Of a DNA stretch of 64,000 nt, positions 34,711 to 45,145 are shown in pieces. Location of the stretch: positions 42,050,107 to 42,114,106 of the forward strand of contig CM042091.1 in NCBI GenBank assembly GCA_023512835.1, written 5' to 3'. The stretch's first letter is position 1. Every line of letters begins with the position of its first letter. The notes under the pieces were generated by a model. The model saw nothing but the letters and a program-made list of their open reading frames with translations. It was not told the DNA's origin and did no database searches. The stretch comes from Taxillus chinensis (taxonomy: Eukaryota; Streptophyta; Magnoliopsida; Santalales; Loranthaceae). The position numbers were made by a program, and so were the translations under genes.

Positions 34711-35449
34711 TGATACAAATCACCAAGGTGTGTCCTCCAATTCTAATGATCCTCTCCAAATTCCAAGTGGACCGGTCACAAGGGCATAAACCAAACAAAT
34801 TAAGGAAGCATTACAAGTGCTAGTGCAAGAGTCTTGGACAAAGCAATTAGCAATTGGATCAATGGAGGACAAACATGTTGAAAACGTCACTAACTACATA
34901 AGGGCTGCAAATGGAGATATTGAGCATGTTTTGGGCCTAGAGTCCAGCAATTGAAGAGTTTGGACCAAGGATTACGCATGGGAGGTCTCATTTGGGCCTA
35001 AAAATATACCTTTTTGGCTCTAAGTGTTTTTCTTATTTCATGGGATTTTATTTTACGAAAATAAGTGGTCAAATGTGGCATTTATGCTAATTAGGGAGTT
35101 ACAATAGTATAGCACATGGTTTTAGGATACTAGTACATGGTATTAGACATTATGATTCCTATAAATACCTTGAGACACTTCATTTGTAGCACTCAAGAAT
35201 TGTCTTTAAAAATAAAGTAGCATTTCTACACTTTGTGAGAGAGTGGATCCTCTTAGGAATCTTCCTAGAACCACAAGACTTATCAAGGCTTGATCATCCT
35301 TGTGGCGTCATCCAACACTTCGGGTCCTTGATTTCTTTTTGTGTTCAAGGGTTCAAGTGGATCATAGATCTTGGTTTAGCCTTCTTGGGGTGAGCATATC
35401 TTCAAATTGGTAGTGGGTTCGTGGGTTCAAAACCCTTGGGTTCTTACTA
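34711..35449 (+). repeat. 5' LTR of the plus-strand Ty3 element
   Basis: TGATACAAATCACC to TTCTTACTA. The terminal CA has become TA here; the 3' LTR keeps TTCTTACCA. TATAAATA at 35160-35167, in both LTRs. Confidence 0.93.
35160..35167 (+). promoter_or_regulatory. TATA box of the Ty3 5' LTR
   Basis: TATAAATA within TTCCTATAAATACC; the same in the 3' LTR at 42346-42353. Confidence 0.6.
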
Positions 35450-35451
35450 TT

Positions 35452-35468
35452 TGGTATCAGAGCTTCGG
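35452..35468 (+). other. Primer-binding site (initiator tRNA-Met type)
   Basis: TGGTATCAGAGCTTCGG, two bases after the LTR end. Confidence 0.9.
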
Positions 35469-36135
35469 ATCTAAACGCAGGTCATATGTTCTTGTTCTTT
35501 GATTTTTTTTTTTGTGATAAAAATTGTTACTCTTCAAATTCTTTCTTTCTATCTCGGATCATCATTGTTTGAATCCGATTTTCTATGAGTTAAATTTGCT
35601 AATCTATCATGCTTTGAAATTTTTCTATAGCTCTTCATCATCTTCATCCTTTCCACACACCATTAATTTATCTTGTCCTTATATTACCACTTTAATTTTG
35701 TGGTCATTCAATAATTTCATTTCTATTGATAAGAAATTCTCATTATTCTATGTGATTTATCTCAAGTTGGGGTTTTTATAAGATCTTTCACATTATTACG
35801 TTCTTGGAATTTTTTGTTTTGGGATTTGTCTAACAAGTTGGGTTCCTGAAGAGTTCTTTTCAACTTTACAAAAAAAAAAAAAAGCAAAAAAAAAAAAAAA
35901 AAAAAAAAATTCTAGTGTTGTGTTGATTCTGTAAATTGTGAATGCTTTGATTCTAAATTGCTTGGTTCTTTGAGGCACCTCAAGGCGGATCCAAGAGTGG
36001 AAAAACAAAAAGGAGTGGCAAACAGCAACTGAAAAGCCAAATTTGAGTGAAACACGAGTGTGGAGTGACATCTTGAGAGAAACACATGAGAATTTGTGAG
36101 GTAAATTTGTTTTCTAACATCTTTTTGCAGATATA
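35469..36135 (+). other. Ty3 leader with a poly-A tract
   Basis: About 670 bp of T-rich leader without a real ORF. It includes an A-rich run at 35870-35909 interrupted by GC. The gag ATG is at 36136. Confidence 0.6.
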
Positions 36136-36503
36136 ATGTCAAATATCGAGGACGAAGTTTCTGGTGGTAATCCATTGAATATAGATGACCACCTACGAAC
36201 AATGCAACAACATTTTGCACGTATGAATGTTGTTTTTGGAGAAATAAGGGATAGGATGGATAAGCAAGATGAAAGAATTGCAAACCTACAAAGTGGTCAA
36301 CCAAATCCTAGAAGGCAAAATAGGCGAAGGGAAGCTTCCATGGAAGAATTTGAAAATGAGAATAATGAGGTTAGTGATGCCGTGGAAGGAGACTGCCTTG
36401 TGGTTTGTAGAGCTTTGAATTGTCAAGTGAAGGAAAATGAGATGAATGAGCAACGGGAAAATATTTTCCATACCCGATGCCTCATTCATAACAAGTATGC
36501 ACT
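36136..36503 (+). pseudogene. gag: Ty3 gag N-terminus fused to the pre-protease segment
   Basis: ATG at 36136 (MSNIEDEVSGG) starts a frame with a short coiled coil (FGEIRDRMDKQDERIANLQ) and an Arg-rich stretch. At about 36380 the sequence jumps directly to CLVVCRALN and ENIFHTRCLIHN, which in intact relatives lie after the capsid and zinc knuckle. The capsid and nucleocapsid are therefore missing, probably by internal deletion. Without them no particle could form from this copy. Confidence 0.75.
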
Positions 36504-37341
36504 TTGATCATTGATGGAGGGAGTGTGACAAATGTTGCAAGTACTACGATGGTTGAGAAATTGAACTTGCCTACCACTCGACACCCTAAACCATACAAGC
36601 TACAATGGTTGAATGAGTGTGGGGAAATTAAAGTTGATAAACAAGTCCTTGTCTCATTTTCAATTGGTAAATATGAAGACTGCATATTGTGTGATGTTGT
36701 CCCTATGCATGCAACACATATGCTATTAAGAAGGCCATGGGAGTTTGATAGAAAAATTAAGAGGGATGGGTTTACAAATAGATACTCCTTTGTAATGAAT
36801 AATAGGCCTGTGACCCTTGTACCTTTGACTCCAAAACAAGTGTATGAGGATCAACTCAGGATGAAAAAAGAGAGAGATGAAAATAAAATAAGAGATAAAA
36901 AAAGAATGATATGGGAAGTGAGAAAAAAGAGGGAGAAACTTCAAAAAAGAAAGAGAGTGAAAAAGAAAGAAGTTCAAAAAAAGAAATCAAGAGAGAGACA
37001 TTGAGTGATGAGAGAAAAGAAAAGGAAAAACAGGATTTTTATGCAAAGGAAAGTGAAGTGAAGAGTGCTTATCTTTTTGAAAAGCACCTACTTCTCCTTG
37101 TTTACAAGGAGTCGTTTGTGACTACAAATGACATTAACTCTTCTTTCCCAAGTGTTGTTAGTTCTTTGTTGCAGGAATTTGATGACATGTTCCTTGAAGA
37201 TATTCCACCAGGTTTACCACCTATTAGAGGAATTGAACATCAGATTGATTTCATTCCTGGTGCCACAATTCCTAATCGACCGGCCTATAGAAGCAATCCT
37301 TAAGAAACAAAAGAGCTTCAACGACAAGTAGGGGAGCTTAT
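36504..37341 (+). pseudogene. Ty3 protease and start of RT
   Basis: IIDGGSVTNVAST is the active-site region (DGG in place of DTG/DSG, as is common in this group), then YKLQWLNECGE, DVVPMHATHMLL and LTPKQVYEDQ. A Lys/Glu-rich linker follows, then LLQEFDDMFLEDIPPGLPP at the RT N-terminus in another frame (36911-37303). The element is broken at 37341 by the solo LTR and resumes at 39450. Confidence 0.85.
37337..37341. repeat. Target-site duplication CTTAT, left copy
   Basis: Identical to 39450-39454, flanking the Tekay-like solo LTR. Confidence 0.92.
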
Positions 37342-38875
37342 TGTCACGCCCCCGAATTCCAAGGAACCCAGAACTAGGAACGTGACTTCCCCATGCTCGC
37401 ACCCGAAGGCTCAAGGGGTTGGTGACTAGCACCGATATAGACTACACAACGGTGTTGTTCGAGATATACCTGTACAATCATACATCAGGGGTATTCCTGT
37501 ACATTCCCACATGTTATGAAACTAAGGAAAATAATATATTAATAATAGAGTCGTGTTATAAATTCGATACAACTCTTACGGACCCTCGTCCGGATACACA
37601 AATAGTAAAACCAGTTATGTCTCACAAAATTCATATTCCAAGTTATGACAGAATGTGAAATAAATAACCATTAGCTTCTGACCAGCCTCTAGCAAATGAG
37701 TTGATACCTGAAACATGTCAACAAAGTAGGGGTGAGCATAAATACCCAGTAGGTGATCTTCATCTCCTCACTACCTTATAACATGAAATCTTAAGTTTAC
37801 ATGATCGGTGCATGCTTGTGCCAGTGTAGTGTCCTACTCTATCACAATAAGTTCACATTCAATCACAAAATATAACATCACACACATTACATTTCATTCA
37901 TTAAGGGTACACACCAAATGATCCAACCATCCACTGGATTCCTGCAACCAACACCAAGGATCCCAATCACTACCAGAGAGCCATATGTGGGACCTGTGGT
38001 GTCCCCAATGACAACCTGCCACATATGGGACCTGGGTTAACCAACCACATAAGGGACCCGCGGCCTCTTGCCTGCCCTATGTGGGACCTGCGGTTAACCT
38101 AACCAACTCCACCACTAATTCCACACATAAAGTCGATAAACAGAATTTTTCCAATAATTTAATATTCAATACAACAGTCCCACTAAACATTTAAATCACC
38201 CGACCAGTGATAGCGTACCACAAATGATATATATATATATATATATATATATACTTTATCAAATTAATAATATTAAGCCACAAATAATACTTTTAACGTC
38301 AAGTTAATAATATCATGCTATAATAATATTTTTAATGTTAAATTAATAATATCAAGCCTAACAATATTTATATTATTAAATTAACATATTTTAACCCAAG
38401 CAGTATTTGTATTGTGAAACCAACAATACCAAGCCCAAATTAATATTTAAATTGTACAACTTTAAGTCCAACAAGTAATAGCAGACTCAAATCTATATTT
38501 ATTCTATTAACTAAGAGTATCAACCCAAATAATATTAATATAATTAAACCCAATAATATATTTCCAGATTAATATTAATGTCAAACTCTAACGATATTAA
38601 TATAAATTATTATATATATATTGAACTAGCATATATATATATATATATATATATAGCCCCCCGCCCGCGCAAGAAGACGCAGCAAGGCCGCACTGCCCTG
38701 CGACAACCTGGTGGCACATGTCGCCCGGAAACAAGGCCAGGCCGAATGGCCTGGCAAACGTTCTTCTAATAATAATAATAGGCAGATAGGATTGTGAAGA
38801 GAATCAATTAGATGGTAAAAGAATTTCGGTCGGGAGAAGAAAAAAAGAAAAGGGAGGGGGAGAGAATTCGGCTAT

Positions 38876-38924
<49 letters not shown>

Positions 38925-39449
38925 TATCTAACAAAGCTTAATCTTGATGCATATATATATATACATATATATGCTTACAATTACCAAGAAATCTGTATTT
39001 CTCCCTAACAATCCGCGTTCATGCAATAGAATAACAAAGGATCTAGGATCACCTACCTCTTGCCTTCCGGAGGAATTAAACTCGCAATAACAGTCTAGAA
39101 TTGGCGAAGAACGATGAAGAACGCGAAGAACACTAAGAACTCTCCTCTGACGGCTAGGGTTTCTCAAAACAAAGTTATAATAAATAATAAAACCCCCAAA
39201 ACCTATTTTTAATTAAAATTCATTCCCCTCTTTAATAATTTCCAAAAAGCCCTCCTAAATTTTATTTTTCATTTATTAACCCTCAATTTAACTCCCAAAA
39301 ATTACTAAATAACTCTTGAAGGCTTCTGGACCTCAAATTAGGCCCAAATATAGTTAAAACGATTGTATTAATGGCCACATTCTCAAAATAACTTTCTTAA
39401 TATCAAATATAGATTATAAGTTATGCTAACACATATACGGATCCTTACA
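37342..39449 (-). mobile_element. Tekay-like solo LTR, 2108 bp
   Basis: On the minus strand it runs TGTAAGGATCCG to GGGGCGTGACA, with exact CTTAT duplications on both sides. Start and end match the style of the Tekay-type LTR at 28561-31549, and both share an AGGGGTTGGTGA block near the end, but overall identity is modest, so it is a related family. It contains TATGTGGGACCTG repeats (about 37980-38100), several (TA)n tracts and an AT-rich core. It interrupts the RT of the plus-strand Ty3 element. Confidence 0.9.
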
Positions 39450-39454
39450 CTTAT

Positions 39455-40454
39455 GGCCAAGGGTTATGTTAGAGAAAGTTTGAGCCCTTATGCAGTACCA
39501 GTAATTTTGGTACCCAAGAAAGATGGAACATGGAGGATGTGCATTGATTGTTGAGCTGTCAACAATATCACGGTAAGATATCGCCATCCTATTCCTCGAT
39601 TAGATGATAAGCTTGACGAATTGTATGGTTCTATTATCTTTTCTAAGATTGATTTGAAATCTGGCTACCATCAAATTAGAATGAGAGAAGGGGATAAGTG
39701 GAAAACTGCTTTCAAAACTAAACATGGATTGTATGAATGGTTAGTTATGCCATTTGGGTTAACTAATGCAACTAGCACATTCATGAGACTAATGAACCAT
39801 GTTTTACGAGCATTTATTGGAAAATTTGTTGTGGTTTATTTTGATGATATTCTTGTTTATAGCAAGAATTTGGAAGAACATTTGAATCATTTGCATTGTG
39901 TACTTGATGTTTTGAGGAAAGAAAAATTGTTTGCCAATCTGAAGAAGTGTGACTTTTGCATGGATAAAATTGTTTTCCTTGGTTTTGTGGTGAGTGCTAA
40001 AGGAATAGAGGTTGATGAGGAGAAGGTAAGGGCTATAAAAGAATGGCCAACCCCTAAAAGCGTGACTGAGGTAAGAAGCTTTCATGGATTGGCTAGCTTT
40101 TATAGGCGTTTTGTGAAGGGTTTTAGCACACTAGCTGCACCACTCACTGAGGACATTAAAAAATTTGTTGGTTTTAAATGGAATGATGCCCAAGATGATG
40201 CATTCATTGAACTCAAAAATAAATTATGTTCTGCACCAGTTTTATCATTGCCTGACTTTAACAAAACTTTTGAGATTAAATGTGATGCATCTGGAGTTGG
40301 GATAGGAGCTGTTTTAATGCAGGAAGGAAAACCAATTGCCTATTTTAGTGAAAAACTAAATGGAGCAGCTTTGAATTATCCAACCTATGACAAAGAGCTT
40401 TATGCCCTTAAAAGAGCACTGGAAAATTGGCAACATTACCTTTGGCCAAAATAG
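39455..40454 (+). pseudogene. Ty3 reverse transcriptase and start of RNase H
   Basis: After the solo LTR the RT continues: [17 protein letters not shown], then an in-frame TGA at about 39552 (CGA to TGA is the simplest change). The open frame 39621-40454 has [29 protein letters not shown], the catalytic [25 protein letters not shown], and the RNase H start [15 protein letters not shown]. It ends at a TAG at 40452. Confidence 0.93.
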
Positions 40455-40800
40455 TTTGTCATTCACACTAATCACCAATCTTTGAAGCATATTAAAGGTT
40501 AGGGTAAGCTAAACAAGAGACATGCATGGTGGATTGAATTTATCGAGACATTCCTATATGTCATCAAACACAAACAAGGTAAAGAGAATGTGGTTGCTGA
40601 TGCCTTGTCCAGAAGGTATACTCTTCTTTCTTCTCTTAATACTAGATTACTTGGCTTTGAATATATCAAGGACTTATATGCCAATGATATTGATTTTGAT
40701 GAATTTTTCCTTGCTTGCGAAAAGAAAGCATTTGATAAATTTTATAGGGTTGAAGGGTACTTGTTCAAAGAAAATAGATTGTGTGTACCTCAATGTTGAT
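40455..40800 (+). pseudogene. Ty3 RNase H C-terminus and linker
   Basis: FVIHTNHQSLKHIKG, then an in-frame TAG at about 40499, then [13 protein letters not shown]. These are the Ty3 RNase H end. The frame 40590-40797 leads to a stop (TGA) at about 40797 before the integrase. Confidence 0.85.
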
Positions 40801-41896
40801 TACGTGAATTGCTAGTGAGAGAAGCACATGGGGGAGGCCTAATGGGACACTTTGGTGTGAAAAAGACATTAGATGTTTTGCATGAACATTTCTTTTGGCC
40901 TAAAATGAAGCGGGATGTGGAAAGAATTTGTGCTAAATGTATATCTTGTAAAAAGGATAAATCTAGAGTTTTGCCACATGGTTTGTGTACTCCTTTACCT
41001 GTGCCTAATGAACCTTCGGTTGATATATCCATGGACTTTGTTTTAGGTTTGCCTAGGTCAAAAAAGGGAATGGATTCCATATTTGTGGTTGTGGATAGAT
41101 TTTCTAAAATGGCACATTTCATTGCATGTCATAAAACTGATGATGCCATGTATATAGCTGATTTGTTCTTTAAAGAAATTGTGAGACTTCATGGTGTACC
41201 TCAAAGTTTTGTTTCTGATTGGGACACAAAATTCTTGAGCCATTTTTGGCGTGTTTTGTGGGGGAAACTAGGAACTAAATTGTTATTTTCTACTGCTTGT
41301 CATCCACAAACTGATGGGCAAACTGAAGTTGTCAACAGAACCTTATCTCAACTACTCCAATTGTGATTCAAAAGAACTTGAAAAATTGGGAAGAATGTTT
41401 GGCATTCATTGAATTTGCATATAATAGAAGTGTACATTCGTCTACTGAATATTCTCCTTTTGAAGTAGTGTATGGTTTTAATCCACTAACTCCTTTGGAT
41501 CTATTACCACTACCTATTGATGAAAGAAAAAGTCTTGATGGAAAAAAAGAAGGCTGAAATTGTGCAACAACTTCATCAGCGTCTGAAACAACAAATTGAA
41601 AAGAAAAATGAGCAATATGCATGCAAAGCCAACAAAGGACGACGGCGTGTTCTTTTTGAACCTGGAGACTAGGTGTGGGTGCATATGAGAAAAGAAAGAT
41701 TTCTAGCCCAAAGAAAATCAAAATTAGCTCCAAGAGGCGATGGTCCATTTCAAGTTCTCGAAAGAATAAATGATAATGCTTACAAGATTGACTTGCCAGG
41801 TGAGTATTCTGTTAGTGCTACTTTCAATGTTGCAGATTTATCACCTTTTGATGTAGGTGACGATTCGTGGACGAATCCTTTTGAGGAGCGAGGGAA
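40801..41896 (+). pseudogene. Ty3 integrase
   Basis: 40809-41366 has the HHCC region ([11 protein letters not shown] and [12 protein letters not shown]), then [11 protein letters not shown] with [12 protein letters not shown] (Asp), [11 protein letters not shown] (Asp) and [14 protein letters not shown] (Glu). Stops and frame changes at about 41364 and 41555 follow, then a TAG near 41671 replacing Trp in the GDxVWVH motif. The C-terminal frame 41673-42023 (RGDGPFQVLERIN, ATFNVADLSPF) stays open across the LTR border at 41897 and ends at 42021-42023. Confidence 0.93.
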
Positions 41897-42635
41897 TGAT
41901 ACAAATCACCAAGGTGTGTCCTCCAAATCTAATGATCCTCTCCAAATTCCAAGTGGACCGGTCATAAGGGCAAAAACCAAACAAATTAAGGAAGCATTAC
42001 AAGTGCTAGTGCAAGAGTCTTAGACAAAGCAATTAGCAATTGGATCAATGGAGGACAAACATGTTGAAAACATCACTAACTACATAAGGGCTGCAAATGG
42101 AGATATTGAGCATGTTTTGGGCCTAGAGTCCAGCAATTGAAGAGTTTGGACCAAGGACTACGCATGGGAGGTCTCATTTGGGCCTAAAAATATACCCTTT
42201 TGGCTCTAAGTGTTTTTCTTATTTCATGGGATTTTATTTTACGAAAATAAGTGGTCAAATGTGGCATTTATGCTAATTTGGGAGTTACAATAGTATAGCA
42301 CATGGTTTTAGGATACTAGTACATGGTATTGGACATTATGATTCCTATAAATACCTTGAGACACTTCATTTGTAGCACTCAAGAATTGTCTTTAAAAATA
42401 AAGTAGCATTTTTGCACTTTGTGAGAGAGTGGATCCTCTTAGGAATCTTCCTAGAACCACAAGACTTATCAAGGCTTGATCATCCTTGTGGCGTCATCAA
42501 ACACTTCGAGTCCTTGATTTCTTATTGTGTTCAAGGGTTCAAGTGGATCATAGATCTTGGTTTAGCCTTCTTGGGGTGAGCATATCTTCAAATTGGTAGT
42601 GGGTTCGTGGGTTCAAAACCCTTGGGTTCTTACCA
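41897..42635 (+). repeat. 3' LTR of the plus-strand Ty3 element
   Basis: TGATACAAATCACC to TTCTTACCA, then ATAAG (42636-42640). The purine-rich GAGGAGCGAGGGAA just before it is the polypurine tract. The first 127 bp encode the tail of the integrase frame (GPVIRAKTKQIKEALQVLV). Confidence 0.93.
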
Positions 42636-42640
42636 ATAAG

Positions 42641-42965
42641 CCACCTGTGATATGGGTCCCACTCCCAGTAGGAAATCTATGGTGAACTCCATACTTCGCT
42701 CCATAGGTAACTCCACCAAATCCTCAGGAAAGACATCCTGGAACTGATCCACTATGGCTGGCCATATCCTCTTACCCGAACTCCGCTCCTCCCCAAACCC
42801 CAGTGCTGCTAAACGGTGGGTGATAACACCCCACAGCTCTCACGTTGAACCTGCTTTATCCGCCTCATCACCCCATTTCCCACGCAAGGAACCCACCTCT
42901 ATTGAGGGCGTAGTAAACACTACCCTCCTCCTATAACAATCAATCCTTACCTGAAAGGTTGCTAA
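42641..42965 (-). pseudogene. Tekay-type RT N-terminus
   Basis: Resumes the Tekay pol after the Ty3 insertion. Minus-strand frames show VDQFQDVFPEDLVELP and MEFTIDFLLGV, which precede the YRMGPPELREL block at 34680-34705. Several stops. Confidence 0.75.
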
Positions 42966-43322
42966 CTAGTCCATCCCCAGAATAACATCAAAAGTATCCA
43001 TGAGCATCACATATAGATCAAACGCAAGCACTTCATTACCAATGGTCATCTCACACCCACAACACTTCCTCTTTAACCTTGTGAAAACACTCATGGGTGA
43101 TCCCACAAGGAGAGGTCTATCAGTCTCAACACACTCTATCCCAAGGCTCTCTACTAAAGACTCAACAATCAAACAACATGATGTACCAGTATCAAAAAGA
43201 ATAAATATCATAATGCTTGAAATAAGAATTGTACCTTGAACAATTGATGGTCTTACTCCCTCTTCCTTTGGTGGCAGTGCTGGCAACTCCTCCTCTGGAA
43301 CGGTATATGTGAGGGCAAACAC
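42966..43322 (-). pseudogene. Tekay-type aspartic protease
   Basis: The frame contains ILFDTGTSCCLIVESLVESLG (DTG catalytic triad at about 43185) and ends with MDTFDVILGMD, the ILGMDWL-type block, followed by a stop at 42968. About the expected size for this domain. Confidence 0.88.
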
Positions 43323-44036
43323 TCTGGCTTGACCTCCTCTAGCCTCAGATGTCTAACCTCCCATGCTCCCTTGGTTTCCACAGGATTGCCTCACTGTGCT
43401 GCCCAGTAGTTGCCCCTCCTACCTCCCCACAGGCCGGGCCTGGTTGGACCCTGTCTAGCTAGCCTACCCTGGATGCGCTGGCCTCGCTGGCATCCCGAAC
43501 TAAACTTCGCTCTTCCCACCCTGAGCTGACCCACTAGGATACTCAACCATCTCCCTTACTAAAACACACTCTGCTGATGTGACCTACCTTGTCACATTTA
43601 AAACAAGACATGTGGTTCTTAGGACAGTCTCTTTTCCAATGTCCCTTCTCACCACAACAGCTACAGCTACTAGGGAAGCTTTGGAACCCCTAGCAAAATG
43701 GGGTCTACTTGAGGACCCTGCTGATTGGCCCTTACTCAACACAGGGCTGGTTTCCCTAGACTCCACCTTGGGCCTTTTCTGCCCACCTGACCGCTCTTAC
43801 CCCCTGTGATCCTGCTTTCCTTCCTCCAAACCTCTTTCAAGAATCCTCGCGGCATCCACTGCCTCCGCATATGTCCTCAGCTTAAGTACCTCCATCCTTT
43901 GCCTCAAGGCAAGCCGAAGACCCATTGTGAATTTGTGGGCCTTGAAGTCCTCCCTCGAGACTAACTCTGGAGCAAACCAGCTTTGATTTCGGAACTCCCG
44001 GTTATACTCAACCACTGATCGCCCTCTCGCGTCAGG
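43323..44036 (-). pseudogene. gag: Tekay-type gag C-terminal half with two zinc knuckles
   Basis: 44036-43797 encodes RSVVEYNREF, FKAHKFTMGLRLALRQ and YAEAVDAARILE of the capsid. Further on, two intact CX2CX4HX4C knuckles are read: CSCCGEKGHWKRDC (about 43630-43671) and CFKCDKVGHISRVC (about 43575-43616). Frameshifts separate them from the capsid. The gag is split between 44041 and 55509 by the Copia-2-type solo LTR. Confidence 0.85.
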
Positions 44037-44041
44037 GTGTC
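44037..44041. repeat. Target-site duplication GTGTC, left copy
   Basis: Identical to 55509-55513, across 11.5 kb of nested DNA. Confidence 0.88.
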
Positions 44042-44109
44042 TATTGTTCCCATGAGATTGAGTTGTCATTGTTGTCAACATGTTGCAGGAAACTGAATCC
44101 GCAGGCTCG

Positions 44110-44760
44110 AAGGTCTAGATTGAAGATCCGTACTTGCTTGGATAACTTCGTATAGTGATCTTTTAGAGTGAGCTCATAGAGGGAGTCTACCTATGTACGT
44201 TCTGACTCGAAGGTCGTAGATCAGAAGACTCGAAGGTCGTAGACTCGAAGGTCATAGATCAAAAGACTCGAAGGTCGTAGACCATCAGACCATGAGGCTC
44301 GTAGCATCCTCAAAGGACCACAGGGTCGAAGCCTTGAAGAGGAATAGGGTCGAAGCCTCAAAGGGCCACAGGGTCGAAGGGTCGTAGTTGCAAAGATCTA
44401 AGGTACAGACAGGTGTAGAGCCGTGTCTCGCAGAATCGAAGCGAAGACTCGTAGATTTGAAGTTCACAGGGTCGTAGATTGGTTCTCAGAACCGTAGATT
44501 GAAAGACCTGGTACAGAGACCCATAGGCAGACCCATAGGCAGTTATTCAGCCAAGGCAGAATAAGGTGATCATTAACTCGAAGACTCGTAGAGCTCTTAG
44601 GCTCGTAGAATGAGATGTAAGTTAAGCACTGGTTCTGACCTAAGCTTTGAAGCCAGAGAGAAGAAGAATTGGAAGATCAAATGCCCTTAGTTCGAAGACT
44701 TAGACTCGAAGAATCGAAGAGGAAGACTCGTAGACTCGTAGAAAAGCTACGAGGCAGTAT
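44110..44760. repeat. GACTCGAAGGTCGTAGA motif array
   Basis: Short, irregularly spaced copies of CGAAGGTCGTAGA, ACTCGTAGA and GGGTCGAAG fill this part of the Copia-2-type LTR. The reverse-complement counterpart (CTTCGAGTCT phrases) fills 21130-21740 in the minus-strand Copia-2 LTR. Confidence 0.8.
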
Positions 44761-44985
44761 CTCCGAGGTTGTGGCTAGGCAAAGGAGCGGAGCGTGCTAT
44801 GAAGGAATGAAATGCGTGGAAGTTCACCGTTTCAGTAAGTCGTTACCCAGGCAGCGGTTTTAAGTACGTTAAGTACTGGAAAACACGTGGACGTCATCTA
44901 AGGGTGGTGTAACATGTTTCAACGATTGAGATCAATGGAGAAACATGTTTAACCCTAATAGAAGGGTTTCTGACTCAGGCTGACC

Positions 44986-44993
44986 TATAAAAG
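44986..44993 (+). promoter_or_regulatory. TATA box of the Copia-2-type solo LTR
   Basis: TATAAAAG after the motif array. Confidence 0.55.
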
Positions 44994-45140
44994 CAAGGAA
45001 TATACCTAACTTCAATATAGCGCCAAAAATATACTTTGTGCAGACAAGAAACGTATCTAAAGAGATACAAGAGGCGACGCAGAGTAGTTCATAATACAAA
45101 GAGAGAGAGAGGAAGATTGAAGAAGAGATAACAGTGAGTT

Positions 45141-45145
45141 AATCT
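45141..45145. repeat. Target-site duplication AATCT, left copy
   Basis: Identical to 46616-46620 around the family X solo LTR. Confidence 0.9.

Larger units (their letters stand above)
34711..42635 (+). mobile_element. Plus-strand Ty3 element (CRM-like?), both LTRs present
   Basis: Two 739-bp LTRs (34711-35449, 41897-42635), exact ATAAG duplication, initiator-tRNA-Met primer site, gag fragment, protease, RT, RNase H and integrase in Ty3 order. Removing the Tekay-like solo LTR (37342-39449) leaves about 5.8 kb. The LTRs differ at about 15 of 739 positions by eye (about 2%). The gag capsid is deleted and several stops interrupt pol. There is no chromodomain before the 3' LTR, but the pol frame runs on into the LTR, a feature described for CRM-type elements. 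Lineage is tentative. Confidence 0.92.

Noticed and set aside
38870..38930. (TA)n/(CA)n tract as a matrix-attachment or origin site
   Set aside because: Simple microsatellite inside a solo LTR; nothing else supports a function.
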